From contig DATIYF010000017.1 of the NCBI GenBank assembly GCA_035517775.1, positions 43,937-107,936 on the forward strand: a stretch of 64,000 nt of DNA, in the 5' to 3' direction. The number at the start of each line of letters is the position of its first letter. The stretch's first letter is position 1. This document shows, in pieces, positions 33,399 to 41,023 of the stretch. The notes beneath the pieces were generated by a model. The model saw only the letters and a list, made by a program, of their open reading frames with translations. It had not been told where the DNA came from and searched no databases. This stretch comes from DATIYF01 sp035517775. Lineage in GTDB: Bacteria; Acidobacteriota; Terriglobia; Terriglobales; Acidobacteriaceae. A program made the position numbers and the translations under genes.

Positions 33399-34106
33399 TT
33401 ACCATCCCATCCGGGTCATCCGTCCGAGGATAATTGTGCTGTAGTTGTTCATGCGCTCGGGACGCCGCTTCAACGGAGCCGGCAGAACTGCCGCGAGCCG
33501 CGCCGCCGGCTCGCGGCCAATATCCCGTGCTGGGGCAAGCCCGTAATAACGGCACGCCGCGTCCGCGCCATAAATGCCAGGACCCCACTCGACCACGTTG
33601 AGGTAAAGCTCCAGAATGCGCCGCTTGCCGAGAATTAATTCGGCCACCGGCACCAGCGACGCCTCGGCACCCTTGCGCAGGAACGAACGGCCGGTTCCGA
33701 AAAACAGGTTTTTTACCAGTTGCTGCGTAAGCGTGGAAGCTCCACGCATGCGATCGCCTTCCATATCCTCCTGGGCCGCGGTCTGGATCTGGCCCCAGTC
33801 GAAGCCATGGTGCTGGTAGAAGCGCGAGTCCTCGGCGGCGATGACGGCGTGCTGCAGGTGAGGCGAGATTTGCCTGAGCGGAACGAATTCGTAATGCTCG
33901 CGATAGGGCTTGTGGTGAATCCAGGCCTGCAGGCGGCGTTGCATGTGTACCGCGGTGGTCGGAGGATCAACCCACCGGACCGTCACCAGCATCAGCGCTG
34001 CCAGCAACCAGAGCAGCGCCGCGCCGATGACGAGCCATCGGATCAGACGCCGGAGCAGACCCTTCCGCCTTGGGGATTGGACAGGTATGGCGGGGAGTTC
34101 AGGCAC
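33399..34106 (-). CDS. mtgA: Monofunctional peptidoglycan glycosyltransferase
   Basis: A 235-residue GT51 enzyme that polymerises lipid II into glycan strands. One N-terminal transmembrane helix (about 22-45) is followed by the GT51 motifs VIAAEDSRFYQHHGFDW (catalytic Glu), ASTLTQQLVKNLFF and RILELYLNVVEWGPGIYGAD. No transpeptidase domain follows. A TATTAT box eight bases before the GTG start suggests leaderless transcription. It faces alr tail to tail. Confidence 0.95.
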   Translation of the reverse strand: MPELPAIPVQSPRRKGLLRRLIRWLVIGAALLWLLAALMLVTVRWVDPPTTAVHMQRRLQAWIHHKPYREHYEFVPLRQISPHLQHAVIAAEDSRFYQHHGFDWGQIQTAAQEDMEGDRMRGASTLTQQLVKNLFFGTGRSFLRKGAEASLVPVAELILGKRRILELYLNVVEWGPGIYGADAACRYYGLAPARDIGREPAARLAAVLPAPLKRRPERMNNYSTIILGRMTRMGW

Positions 34107-34552
34107 AATTCAGGATAATAGGATGCCCCGGTTTCTTTTTCGCGAAAAGCAAACCCGAGGGCGAGGCCGGTTCAAGCCCGAATTTGCTTGAGTGGTCAGG
34201 AAGAAAGTGCTTTCTGGTGTTGGTTCGCGTTTTCGTGCCGTCCATTCCGGCTTGATCTCGACTCGTCGCTCGCGCCGGAAAGAACAGCGGGTCCCTCCAC
34301 TACGCAGATCATCGCCTTGGCGATGATCTGCTGCGGTCGGGATGACAGAATTGGGGAATATGGCATTCCCGCTCAAGCCAAAACCGAGCTTGAGTGGGCC
34401 ACTGGCCCAGCTGAGCCCCTGTTTCCGCCGAAGCGATGTTCTTCCCCTTTCGCCCGTTCGGGGCGGAATGCTGAGGGCTCAATGCTTGGTGCTGCATTTC
34501 AACGCCAACCGGTCATCATGCCAACCGCGCTCTTGTTATATTCGTCAACAGC
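34107..34552. repeat. Intergenic region with gtcatcccgac-type repeat and 13-bp palindrome
   Basis: A 446-bp spacer without a gene. A perfect palindrome gcagatcatcgcc-tt-ggcgatgatctgc (34304-34331) is embedded in a copy of the repeat that reads, on the minus strand, ctgtcatcccgaccgcagc ... gtggagggacccgc (about 34290-34352). A TATATT (34537-34542) at the right end may serve the hydrolase gene. Confidence 0.65.
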
Positions 34553-35668
34553 ATGCCTTCCCGCTACGCGCAATGGATGTACGACTGGGAGACGCGGCTC
34601 ACCTCGGTGGACAACAACCGGGTGGTGCGTCCGCTGGAGTGGGGCGTGGAGTGGGCGCGCGGCTGGCCTTGCCGCAACGGCTATGCCGCCGGCCACGTAG
34701 GCGAAGATGCGGAGGAATTTCTTCGCGAGTACAACCAGCGCATCGTGGCCGCGAGCGACGAGTTTTACTCCTATGCCCGGCCAACCGACTTCCGCCTGGA
34801 GCGGCGCGAGGTGCAGGTGTTCAGCACGCGCGAGGTTCCCGACGCGAAGCTTGAAGCCAAGGTTCGCGGCACGCAGGCCGAGTTCCTGCGCTTTATTTCG
34901 CCGGCGCACACGCCGTATCCAGAAAATAATCTGGTGAACGCCCGCTGGTTTCCGGCGCGGGGGCGGCGGGCGGTGGTGGTGCTGCCGCACTGGAATTCGG
35001 ACGCCATCGCCTACACCTCTTTGTGCCGGGTGCTGAACTGGCTGGGCATTGCGGTGCTGCGGCTGACCATGCCATACCACGATATCCGCATGCCGGCGGA
35101 GATTCGGCGGGCCGATTACGCGGTTTCGGCCAACATTGGGCGCACGCTCGATGCCTGCCGCCAGGCGGTGGTGGATGTGCGCTCGTGCCTCGACTGGCTG
35201 GAGCAGCAAGGCTACAGCCGCCTGGGGATTGTGGGCACCAGCCTGGGGTCGTGCTATGCGTTTCTGGCGGCGGCGCATGATCCGCGGGTGCGGGTGGCGG
35301 CGTTCAATCACGCTTCGACGTATTTTGCCGACGTGGTGTGGCATGGGCAGTCCACGCGGCACATCCGCGAGGGGATCGAGAAGCGGATTGATCTCGACCG
35401 GCTGCGCGGGCTATGGAGCGCCATCAGCCCGATGTCGTACTTCTCGCAGTTTGCCCGCTGGCCGAAGAAGTCGCTGGTGATCTATGCCACGTACGATATG
35501 ACGTTCCTGCCGGAATTCTCCCGACAGACGGTGGCCGAGTTTGACCGGCACCGGCTCGACCACAAGGTAGTGGCGCTGCCCTGCGGACACTACTCGACGG
35601 GCGAGACACCCTTCAAATACATGGATGGCTGGCAGCTGGCGTCGTTTCTGAGGACGGGGTTTGAGTAG
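34553..35668 (+). CDS. Alpha/beta hydrolase of unknown specificity
   Basis: A 371-residue alpha/beta hydrolase. The nucleophile elbow is GTSLGSCYAF (about residue 225). The acid is probably D in YATYDMTFLPEF and the base His in ALPCGHYSTGETPF near the C-terminus. The N-terminal 100 residues are specific to this family and carry many Tyr and Trp residues. No signal peptide is seen. A TATATT ten bases before the ATG suggests a leaderless mRNA. No neighbour indicates the substrate; ester hydrolysis is the likely chemistry. Confidence 0.82.
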   Translation: MPSRYAQWMYDWETRLTSVDNNRVVRPLEWGVEWARGWPCRNGYAAGHVGEDAEEFLREYNQRIVAASDEFYSYARPTDFRLERREVQVFSTREVPDAKLEAKVRGTQAEFLRFISPAHTPYPENNLVNARWFPARGRRAVVVLPHWNSDAIAYTSLCRVLNWLGIAVLRLTMPYHDIRMPAEIRRADYAVSANIGRTLDACRQAVVDVRSCLDWLEQQGYSRLGIVGTSLGSCYAFLAAAHDPRVRVAAFNHASTYFADVVWHGQSTRHIREGIEKRIDLDRLRGLWSAISPMSYFSQFARWPKKSLVIYATYDMTFLPEFSRQTVAEFDRHRLDHKVVALPCGHYSTGETPFKYMDGWQLASFLRTGFE

Positions 35669-35830
35669 CAATCAGCATTCAGCGATCAGCATTTAGCGCT
35701 TGGCCGTCCGGGTTCCTGGCGGAGGGCCCGAGGGCCAAATGCCAACTCCCAAAAGCTCTAAGCTGGGTGCTGACGACTGATTGCTGAGTGCCGCCGGCGA
35801 AATGCCAAGTGCCAACTGCCAACCGCCCGT
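35669..35830. repeat. Low-complexity heptad-like intergenic repeats
   Basis: Tandem imperfect units such as agcaatcagcattcagcgat with cagcattta, and aaatgccaagtgccaactgc with caac. They separate the hydrolase and rpiB genes and inflate a false N-terminus for rpiB. Similar short tandem units occur at 41841-41862 and 38987-39015. Confidence 0.7.
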
Positions 35831-35843
35831 TTACAATGTCCCC

Positions 35844-36308
35844 ATGAAGATTGCGCTGGGGGCGGACCACGCCGGTTTTTCCCTGAAGCAGAAGATCAAG
35901 CAGCATCTGCTCAGCCGGGGGATTCAGGTGGATGATCTGGGAACGCACTCGGCCGAGTCGGTGGATTATCCGGACTTTGCCCGGCGGGTAGGCGAAGAAG
36001 TAGCGGCCCGGCAGGCGGATTGCGGCATCCTATGCTGTGGCACCGGGATTGGCATGGCCATTGCCGCCAATAAGGTGCCGGGAATTCGCGCTGCCAACGT
36101 GCACACCGAAGAAGAGGCGCGGCTGAGCCGCGAGCATAATGACGCTAATGTGCTGACCCTGGGCGGCCGCACCACCGAGGAAGGCGCGGCGTTGAGAATC
36201 GTGGACCAGTGGCTGGATGCCAGCTTTATCGGCGGACGGCACGAGCGGCGGGTGGAGAAGATCAGCCAGATCGAGCGCGCGGAAGCGCGAGTGTTGGGGA
36301 CGGAGTGA
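35844..36308 (+). CDS. rpiB: Ribose-5-phosphate isomerase B
   Basis: A 154-residue RpiB/LacAB isomerase that interconverts ribose 5-phosphate and ribulose 5-phosphate. It has the start MKIALGADHAGFSLK, active-site Cys in CGILCCGTGIGMAIAANK and the REHNDANVLTLGGR motif. I chose the ATG at 35844; an earlier ATG would translate an intergenic repeat. TACAAT at 35832-35837, six bases before the ATG, suggests a leaderless mRNA. glyA follows, an arrangement seen in many bacteria. Confidence 0.95.
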   Translation: MKIALGADHAGFSLKQKIKQHLLSRGIQVDDLGTHSAESVDYPDFARRVGEEVAARQADCGILCCGTGIGMAIAANKVPGIRAANVHTEEEARLSREHNDANVLTLGGRTTEEGAALRIVDQWLDASFIGGRHERRVEKISQIERAEARVLGTE

Positions 36309-36396
36309 CGCAGCGCAATAACGTCACCTAGATCTTGTCATTCCTCGCGCCAAACGGGATGGAGTGGCAAGTTCTAGAATAATAGTTGAGAAGACT

Positions 36397-37680
36397 ATGA
36401 ACACAATTTTCGGGTCTCGACCAATCCACGAAGTTGATCCTGATGTGGCCGCCGCCATAGACAACGAAACCCGGCGTCAGCATGAAGGCCTGGAGCTGAT
36501 CGCGTCAGAAAATTTCGTCAGCGAAGCGGTGCTCGAGGCCGCGGGGTCGGTGTTTACGAATAAGTATGCGGAAGGGTATCCGGGCAAGCGGTATTACGGC
36601 GGGTGCGAATTCGCCGATGTGGTGGAAGAGCTGGCGCGTACGCGGGCCAGGCAGCTGTTTGGCGCCGAGCACGCCAATGTGCAGCCGCATGCGGGCTCGC
36701 AAGCCAACATGGCGGCCTACGCCGCGGTGCTGCAGCCGGGAGACACCATTCTCGGCTTGAACCTGGCGCACGGCGGGCATTTGACGCATGGGCATCATCT
36801 GAATTTTTCCGGCAAGGCCTACCGCATCGTTCCTTACGGCGTCACCAGGGAAACGGAGACGATTGACTACGACGATCTGGAGAAGCTGGCGGAGAAAGAG
36901 CGGCCGAAGCTGATCATCGGCGGGGGCAGCGCGTATCCACGGGTCATAGATTTTGCCCGCATGCGGCAGATCGCCGATAAAGTGGGGGCGCTCTACCTGG
37001 TGGATATGGCGCACTTTGCCGGGCTGGTGGCGGGCGGGGCGCATCCTTCGCCGGTGCCGCACGCGCAAATCGTAACTTCGACCACGCACAAAACCCTGCG
37101 CGGGCCGCGATCGGGCATGATTTTGTGCAAGAGTGACTACGCCGCCGCGATTGACAAGACGGTTTTCCCCGGCATGCAGGGCGGGCCGCTGGTGCACATC
37201 ATCGCGGCCAAGGCGGTATGCTTCCATGAGGCGATGCAGCCTGAATTCCGCGAGTACGCGGCGCAGATCGTCACGAATGCGCGGGTCATGGCAGATACAC
37301 TTTCGGGCCAAGGCTTGCGCGTCATCTCCGGCGGAACCGATACGCATCTGATGCTGGTGGATGTTTTCTCCAAGGGCATGCTGGGCAGTGAGGCGGAGAA
37401 GGCGTTGGGCGAGGCGGGCATCACGGTAAACAAGAATGCGATTCCGTTCGATACCAACCCGCCCCTCAAGCCGAGCGGAATTCGCATCGGCACGCCGGCG
37501 CTGACCACGCGGGGCATGAAAGAAGCCGAGATGCGGCAGGTCGGGCGCTGGATTTCCGAGGCGCTGCATCACCGCACCGAGGCCGACACGCTGGCCAGAA
37601 TTCGCCAGCAGGTGCTGGAGCTGGCGGAGGAATTTCCTCTTTACGCCGAACGGCGGGCACAGGCGGAAGTGCGGGCGTAG
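36397..37680 (+). CDS. glyA: Serine hydroxymethyltransferase
   Basis: A 427-residue PLP enzyme that converts serine plus THF to glycine plus methylene-THF. It has IASENFVSEAVLEAAGS near the N-terminus and the PLP Lys232 in TSTTHKTLRGPRSG. Starting at the ATG at 36397 gives a normal N-terminus (NTIFGSRPIHEVDPD); a GTG at 36364 would add 11 residues. It is cytoplasmic and follows rpiB by 88 bp. Confidence 0.97.
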   Translation: MNTIFGSRPIHEVDPDVAAAIDNETRRQHEGLELIASENFVSEAVLEAAGSVFTNKYAEGYPGKRYYGGCEFADVVEELARTRARQLFGAEHANVQPHAGSQANMAAYAAVLQPGDTILGLNLAHGGHLTHGHHLNFSGKAYRIVPYGVTRETETIDYDDLEKLAEKERPKLIIGGGSAYPRVIDFARMRQIADKVGALYLVDMAHFAGLVAGGAHPSPVPHAQIVTSTTHKTLRGPRSGMILCKSDYAAAIDKTVFPGMQGGPLVHIIAAKAVCFHEAMQPEFREYAAQIVTNARVMADTLSGQGLRVISGGTDTHLMLVDVFSKGMLGSEAEKALGEAGITVNKNAIPFDTNPPLKPSGIRIGTPALTTRGMKEAEMRQVGRWISEALHHRTEADTLARIRQQVLELAEEFPLYAERRAQAEVRA

Positions 37681-37689
37681 GGCAAACCT

Positions 37690-37745
37690 CAAAAGGCTTT
37701 AACCACAACGGACGCGAAGGGCAGGAACCCTCAGAAATTCGGCCT
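37690..37745. repeat. Dispersed accac-gaag repeat after glyA
   Basis: Contains taaccacaacggacgcgaag and cggccttcgtgcc, degenerate copies of the repeat family in both orientations between glyA and the glycosyltransferase gene. Confidence 0.5.
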
Positions 37746-37772
37746 TCGTGCCTTTAGGGCCCAGGCACACTC

Positions 37773-38954
37773 GTGAAGATTGCCCTCGATATCCGGCGCA
37801 TGACCGAGTTCGGCGTGGGTACCTACACGCGCAACGTGGTGCGGGCGCTGAGCCGGATTGATTGTGAGAACCAGTATCTGCTGCTGGGCTCGCCGGCCAA
37901 GGCGGCCGAACTGGGAGCTTTGCCCGGGAATTTTCAGAATGTGCCCCTGCTCGAGCCCGATACCACCCTCAAGGGCTACCTGCACTGCCAGAAAATCCTG
38001 AAGGAAATGAAATGCGACGTGATGCATGTTCCGCACTTATTCTGGGCGCCGCGCCACACCCCTTGCCCGTATGTGGTCACGGTACACGACGTGCTCGATC
38101 ATATGTACCGCGCCAACGGGCTGTCGCGCATCCCCCGCTCGCTGCATTATTTCTTTACTCGCGGCTCGCTGAAACATGCGGCGCGGATATTTGCGGTCTC
38201 GCGTTTTACCAAGAGTGAAGTGGAGAAATTGTTCGGCATTCCGGGCAGCCGGATTGAAGTGATCTACAACGCCATTGACGAGCGCTTTCTGCATGGCCAT
38301 GCCACCGACGCCGACCGCCAGCTGCTGGCGGAGCGCTTTCAGGTGAATTATCCATTTCTGCTTTACGCCGGGAGGATCAGCCCGCACAAGAATGTAGTGC
38401 GCATCATCGAGGCGTTTTCGGCGCTCAAGGCCGAGCTGGAGAAAGATGCAAGGTATCCTGATCTGAAGCTGATCGTCATTGGAGACGAGCTGTCGCGCCA
38501 TCCCGACCTGCGGCGCACGGTGATTCGCAGCGGGGTGCAAAATGACGTGCGCTTCCTGGGCTTTGTGCCCATTGAGGTGCTGCGGCTGTTTTACGACATG
38601 GCGAAGGTGTTCGTTTTTCCGTCGTTGTATGAGGGCTTCGGGCTGCCGCCGCTGGAAGCGATGGCACATGGGACGCCGGTTCTGGCTTCCAACACCTCGG
38701 CCTTGCCCGAGGTGGTGGGCAGCGCGGCGGTGCTGGTCAATCCGGAAAATGTGTTTGAAATCATGCGGGCGTTGCACCGCATGCTGCTCGATCAGCCCTT
38801 GCGCGAAAAGCTCAAGCAACGCTGCTACGAGCAGGCGAAGAAATTCTCCTGGGACATTTCAGCCCGGCAGACGCTGGCGGTGTACGGGGAGATCGCGGGG
38901 AAACGGCGAAGGACGACGATTTCGCGGGAAGAGGAAACGGCGCGAGTCTCGTGA
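37773..38954 (+). CDS. Glycosyltransferase family 4 protein
   Basis: A 393-residue GT-B-fold retaining glycosyltransferase with a GTG start. The C-terminal domain carries LLYAGRISPHKNVVRIIEAF, then FVFPSLYEGFGLPPLEAMAHG with the EX7E motif, and PVLASNTSALPEVVG. The N-terminal acceptor domain begins MKIALDIRRMTEFGVGTY. It probably adds a sugar from a nucleotide donor to a lipid, polysaccharide or protein. No polysaccharide cluster surrounds it, so the acceptor is unknown. Confidence 0.92.
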   Translation: MKIALDIRRMTEFGVGTYTRNVVRALSRIDCENQYLLLGSPAKAAELGALPGNFQNVPLLEPDTTLKGYLHCQKILKEMKCDVMHVPHLFWAPRHTPCPYVVTVHDVLDHMYRANGLSRIPRSLHYFFTRGSLKHAARIFAVSRFTKSEVEKLFGIPGSRIEVIYNAIDERFLHGHATDADRQLLAERFQVNYPFLLYAGRISPHKNVVRIIEAFSALKAELEKDARYPDLKLIVIGDELSRHPDLRRTVIRSGVQNDVRFLGFVPIEVLRLFYDMAKVFVFPSLYEGFGLPPLEAMAHGTPVLASNTSALPEVVGSAAVLVNPENVFEIMRALHRMLLDQPLREKLKQRCYEQAKKFSWDISARQTLAVYGEIAGKRRRTTISREEETARVS

Positions 38955-39023
38955 TTCTGGGCAACCAAAGGCGGCCTCAGAATGACTGAGTTCTCAGTTC
39001 CCAGTTTCAGTTCCTGTTGGCGG

Positions 39024-39203
39024 TCAAGAAGATTTCAGCAGCGCGATTCCCGGCGAGACCAGGCCGAGGCGGTGCAGTTTGGCGGTCAGGCGGCTGCGGT
39101 CGCCGTCAGAAGATGCGGCGGCGAGGCGTTTGCGCAGATGGGCGACTTTGTCTTTGCGGGTGCGGCGGCGGCGGATTTCTGGCCGGCGGCTGGGTGCGGA
39201 CAT
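39024..39203 (-). CDS. Small, very basic protein (59 aa), DUF6800-like
   Basis: A 59-residue protein, below common length cut-offs. It starts ATG at 39203 with AAGGAG eight bases upstream, a near-perfect Shine-Dalgarno, and reads MSAPSRRPEIRRRRTRKDKV, then a helical stretch with alternating Lys, Arg and Leu. The composition (about one quarter Arg plus Lys at the N-terminus) resembles small DUF6800-type proteins, whose function is unknown; RNA or DNA binding is possible. It is divergent from the cysteine leader, with the promoter region shared. Confidence 0.65.
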   Translation of the reverse strand: MSAPSRRPEIRRRRTRKDKVAHLRKRLAAASSDGDRSRLTAKLHRLGLVSPGIALLKSS

Positions 39204-39379
39204 AGAGTATTCTCCTTGAGTAAAGGCAAATTATAGTTTCTACAGGGCTTTTTGCGCCAGCCAGTTCTCGGATTGACCACGAAAGTCTCGATGGTGACGC
39301 CGTATGCGTCGGCTTGCAATTTTCCTTGCAATTGTCTGCATCTGGCCCGTTGGTGCCACATCGAATACCAACAGGTGTG

Positions 39380-39408
39380 TTGACACGCCACCGGGGGAAC
39401 CCTAGTAT
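39380..39408 (+). promoter_or_regulatory. Promoter of the cysteine leader and sulfate-assimilation operon
   Basis: TTGACA at 39380-39385 and TAGTAT at 39403-39408 with an optimal 17-bp spacer. Transcription should start near 39415, a few bases before the leader ATG at 39421, leaving AGCAGG as ribosome binding site. Confidence 0.7.
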
Positions 39409-39420
39409 TAAGCAGGTTTT

Positions 39421-39501
39421 ATGAGACTCTCTCGCCAGGTAGCGCAGTGTTGTACCTGTTGTTGTATGCGTGTGTCTGGCGCGGGGAGGCTGCTGAGCTA
39501 A
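39421..39501 (+). CDS. Cysteine-rich attenuator leader peptide
   Basis: A 26-codon open frame, MRLSRQVAQ, then CCTCCC, then MRVSGAGRLLS. Five of six consecutive codons (10-15) are TGT (Cys), placed between RNA segment 1 (39433-39438) and segment 2 (39476-39486). The ATG is preceded by AGCAGG and a TTGACA/TAGTAT promoter. A terminator follows 26 bases after the stop, just before the siroheme/CysH operon. This is the classic layout of a ribosome-mediated attenuator, here sensing charged tRNA-Cys. It was not a predicted gene because of its size. Confidence 0.85.
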   Translation: MRLSRQVAQCCTCCCMRVSGAGRLLS

Positions 39502-39553
39502 GCACTAGCTAATCACGGCACTCATACCCACCGCCAGCACAAAGATGCTGGCG
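39433..39553 (+). promoter_or_regulatory. Four-segment attenuator RNA of the cysteine operon
   Basis: Segment 1 CGCCAG (39433-39438), segment 2 CTGGCG (39476-39481, extended by CGGGG), segment 3 CGCCAG (39532-39537) and segment 4 CTGGCG (39548-39553). Pairing 1:2 plus 3:4 gives termination. A ribosome stalled on the Cys codons blocks segment 1, so 2:3 forms (six pairs, a 2-base mismatch, then GGG with CCC) and transcription continues. Confidence 0.8.
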
Positions 39554-39563
39554 GTGGTTTTTT
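39528..39563 (+). terminator. Attenuator terminator before the sulfate-assimilation operon
   Basis: Perfect 12-bp stem ccaccgccagca / tgctggcggtgg (39528-39539 with 39546-39557) around a 6-base loop, then six T's (39558-39563). The first codon of the next gene starts at 39564, immediately after the T-run, so the GGCGGTGG strand of the stem may also be the ribosome binding site. Confidence 0.9.
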
Positions 39564-40199
39564 ATGGCAGAAAAAGCGACAACCCGCGGCGCGAAGCACA
39601 AGCAGGGCGTAAGCCTGTTTCCGATGTTCGTGAAGCTCGCGGGGCGGAACTGCCTGGTGGTAGGTGCGGGCAGCGTGGGCGAGGGCAAGATTCGCAGCCT
39701 GCTGGAGGCGGGAGCGAAGGTCCGCGTGGTGGCTCCGCAGGCGAGCGCGGCGGTGAGGGAGTGGGCGCAGGCGGGCGAGATCGCGTGGGAGCCGCGGGAG
39801 TTCAAGCCTTCCGATCTGGACGGCATCTTTCTGGTGGTGGCAGCGACTTCTTCGAGTGATCTGAACGGATTGATTTTCGGCGAGGCGCAGAAAAGACACG
39901 TTCTCTGCAATGCGGTGGATGACCCGGAGCATTGCGATTTTTATTATGGAGCAGTGGTCCGGCGGGGCGATTTGCAGATTGCGATTTCGACCGCGGGGAA
40001 GAGTCCGGCGCTGGCGCAGCGGTTAAGAGAAGAATTGGAAGCGCGGTACGGGCCGGAGTTTGCGCAGTTGGTGGAAGAACTGGGCGAGGCGCGCCGCGAG
40101 CTCTTTGCAAGCCAGCTGGATGCTGAAGAGCGCCGCCGGCGGCTGCATGAGCTGGCCAATGGCAAGGCCGCCGCGGCCAGCAAGGGGGCCGGACGATGA
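39564..40199 (+). CDS. sirC: Precorrin-2 dehydrogenase / sirohydrochlorin ferrochelatase (CysG N-terminal type)
   Basis: A 211-residue protein of the CysG-N/Met8 family, making the last steps of siroheme, the cofactor of sulfite reductase. It has the Rossmann motif LVVGAGSVGEGKIRSLLEAGA, the active-site Asp region CNAVDDPEHCDFYYGAVVRRG, and AISTAGKSPALAQRLREELE. Siroheme is needed for sulfate assimilation. It is the first gene after the cysteine attenuator, and its stop overlaps the SUMT start (ATGA). The start codon abuts the terminator T-run; a start at 39624 is possible but lacks a ribosome site. Confidence 0.9.
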   Translation: MAEKATTRGAKHKQGVSLFPMFVKLAGRNCLVVGAGSVGEGKIRSLLEAGAKVRVVAPQASAAVREWAQAGEIAWEPREFKPSDLDGIFLVVAATSSSDLNGLIFGEAQKRHVLCNAVDDPEHCDFYYGAVVRRGDLQIAISTAGKSPALAQRLREELEARYGPEFAQLVEELGEARRELFASQLDAEERRRRLHELANGKAAAASKGAGR

Positions 40200-41023
40200 A
40201 AGGCAAAGTCTGGCTGGTGGGAGCGGGACCGGGCGATCCCGAGCTTTTGACGCTGAAAGCGGCCCGGGCGCTGAAACGCGCCGATGTGGTGCTGCACGAT
40301 GAGCTGGTAGGCGCGGAAATTTTGAGCCTGGTGCCCGGCACGGCGAAGGTTCACAACGTGGGCAAGCGCGGCGGGCAGAAGAGCACGCCGCAAGGCGAGA
40401 TCAACTCGCTCATGGTTCAGTATGCGCTGTTGGGATTGCAGGTAGTCCGCCTGAAGGGCGGAGACCCGCTGGTTTTCGGGCGCGCGGGCGAAGAAATGGA
40501 AGCGCTGCGCGAGGCGGGGATTGAAGTGGAAATCATTCCCGGCATTACGGCCGCGCTGAGTGCGGCGGCGGCGGCGCAGATTCCGCTTACCCACCGGTTG
40601 ATCACTTCCACGCTGGTGATTCTCACCGGGCATCATGCCGATAACACCGGCCCCGGCGATTGGCCGGATCGTTTGCCTTCGCGGGCGACGGTGGTGATCT
40701 ACATGCCCGGCTACAACTATGAAGCCACGGCGCGGCGGCTGATGGAATCTGGAATTGAGCCGGCGACGCCGTGCGTGGTTCTTTCGCACGTGACCTCGCC
40801 GGAGGAAAAAGTTCATCGTACGACGCTCGAAGCCCTTCCCCAGGCTCCGCGGCTGGCGGCGCCCACGCTGCTGGTGATCGGAGAGGTCGTGCGCTATGCC
40901 AGCCATAAATCCCTGCGCGAGCAGTTTGGCTGGGCGGGTGCGGGTCTGGGCAGCGAATTGTTCCCCCTGAATGTGCAGTCAGAGCTTTCCGCGCAAGCGG
41001 GAGATCAGGAGCAATCCGAGTGA
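40196..41023 (+). CDS. cobA: Uroporphyrinogen-III C-methyltransferase
   Basis: A 275-residue SUMT that methylates uroporphyrinogen III twice with SAM to give precorrin-2. It has the N-terminal VWLVGAGPGDPELLTLKA, then VRLKGGDPLVFGRAGEE and the C-terminal VVLSHVTSPEEKV. The stand-alone form lacks a CysG-N domain, which is encoded by the gene before it. It overlaps both neighbours by four bases (ATGA and GTGA), so the three genes are translationally coupled. It is cytoplasmic. Confidence 0.96.
   Translation: MKGKVWLVGAGPGDPELLTLKAARALKRADVVLHDELVGAEILSLVPGTAKVHNVGKRGGQKSTPQGEINSLMVQYALLGLQVVRLKGGDPLVFGRAGEEMEALREAGIEVEIIPGITAALSAAAAAQIPLTHRLITSTLVILTGHHADNTGPGDWPDRLPSRATVVIYMPGYNYEATARRLMESGIEPATPCVVLSHVTSPEEKVHRTTLEALPQAPRLAAPTLLVIGEVVRYASHKSLREQFGWAGAGLGSELFPLNVQSELSAQAGDQEQSE

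Noticed and set aside
39421..39563. A metabolite riboswitch instead of a peptide attenuator before the sulfate operon
   Set aside because: I see no SAM, cobalamin or other known aptamer core; the Cys codon run and four-segment pairing explain the terminator fully.
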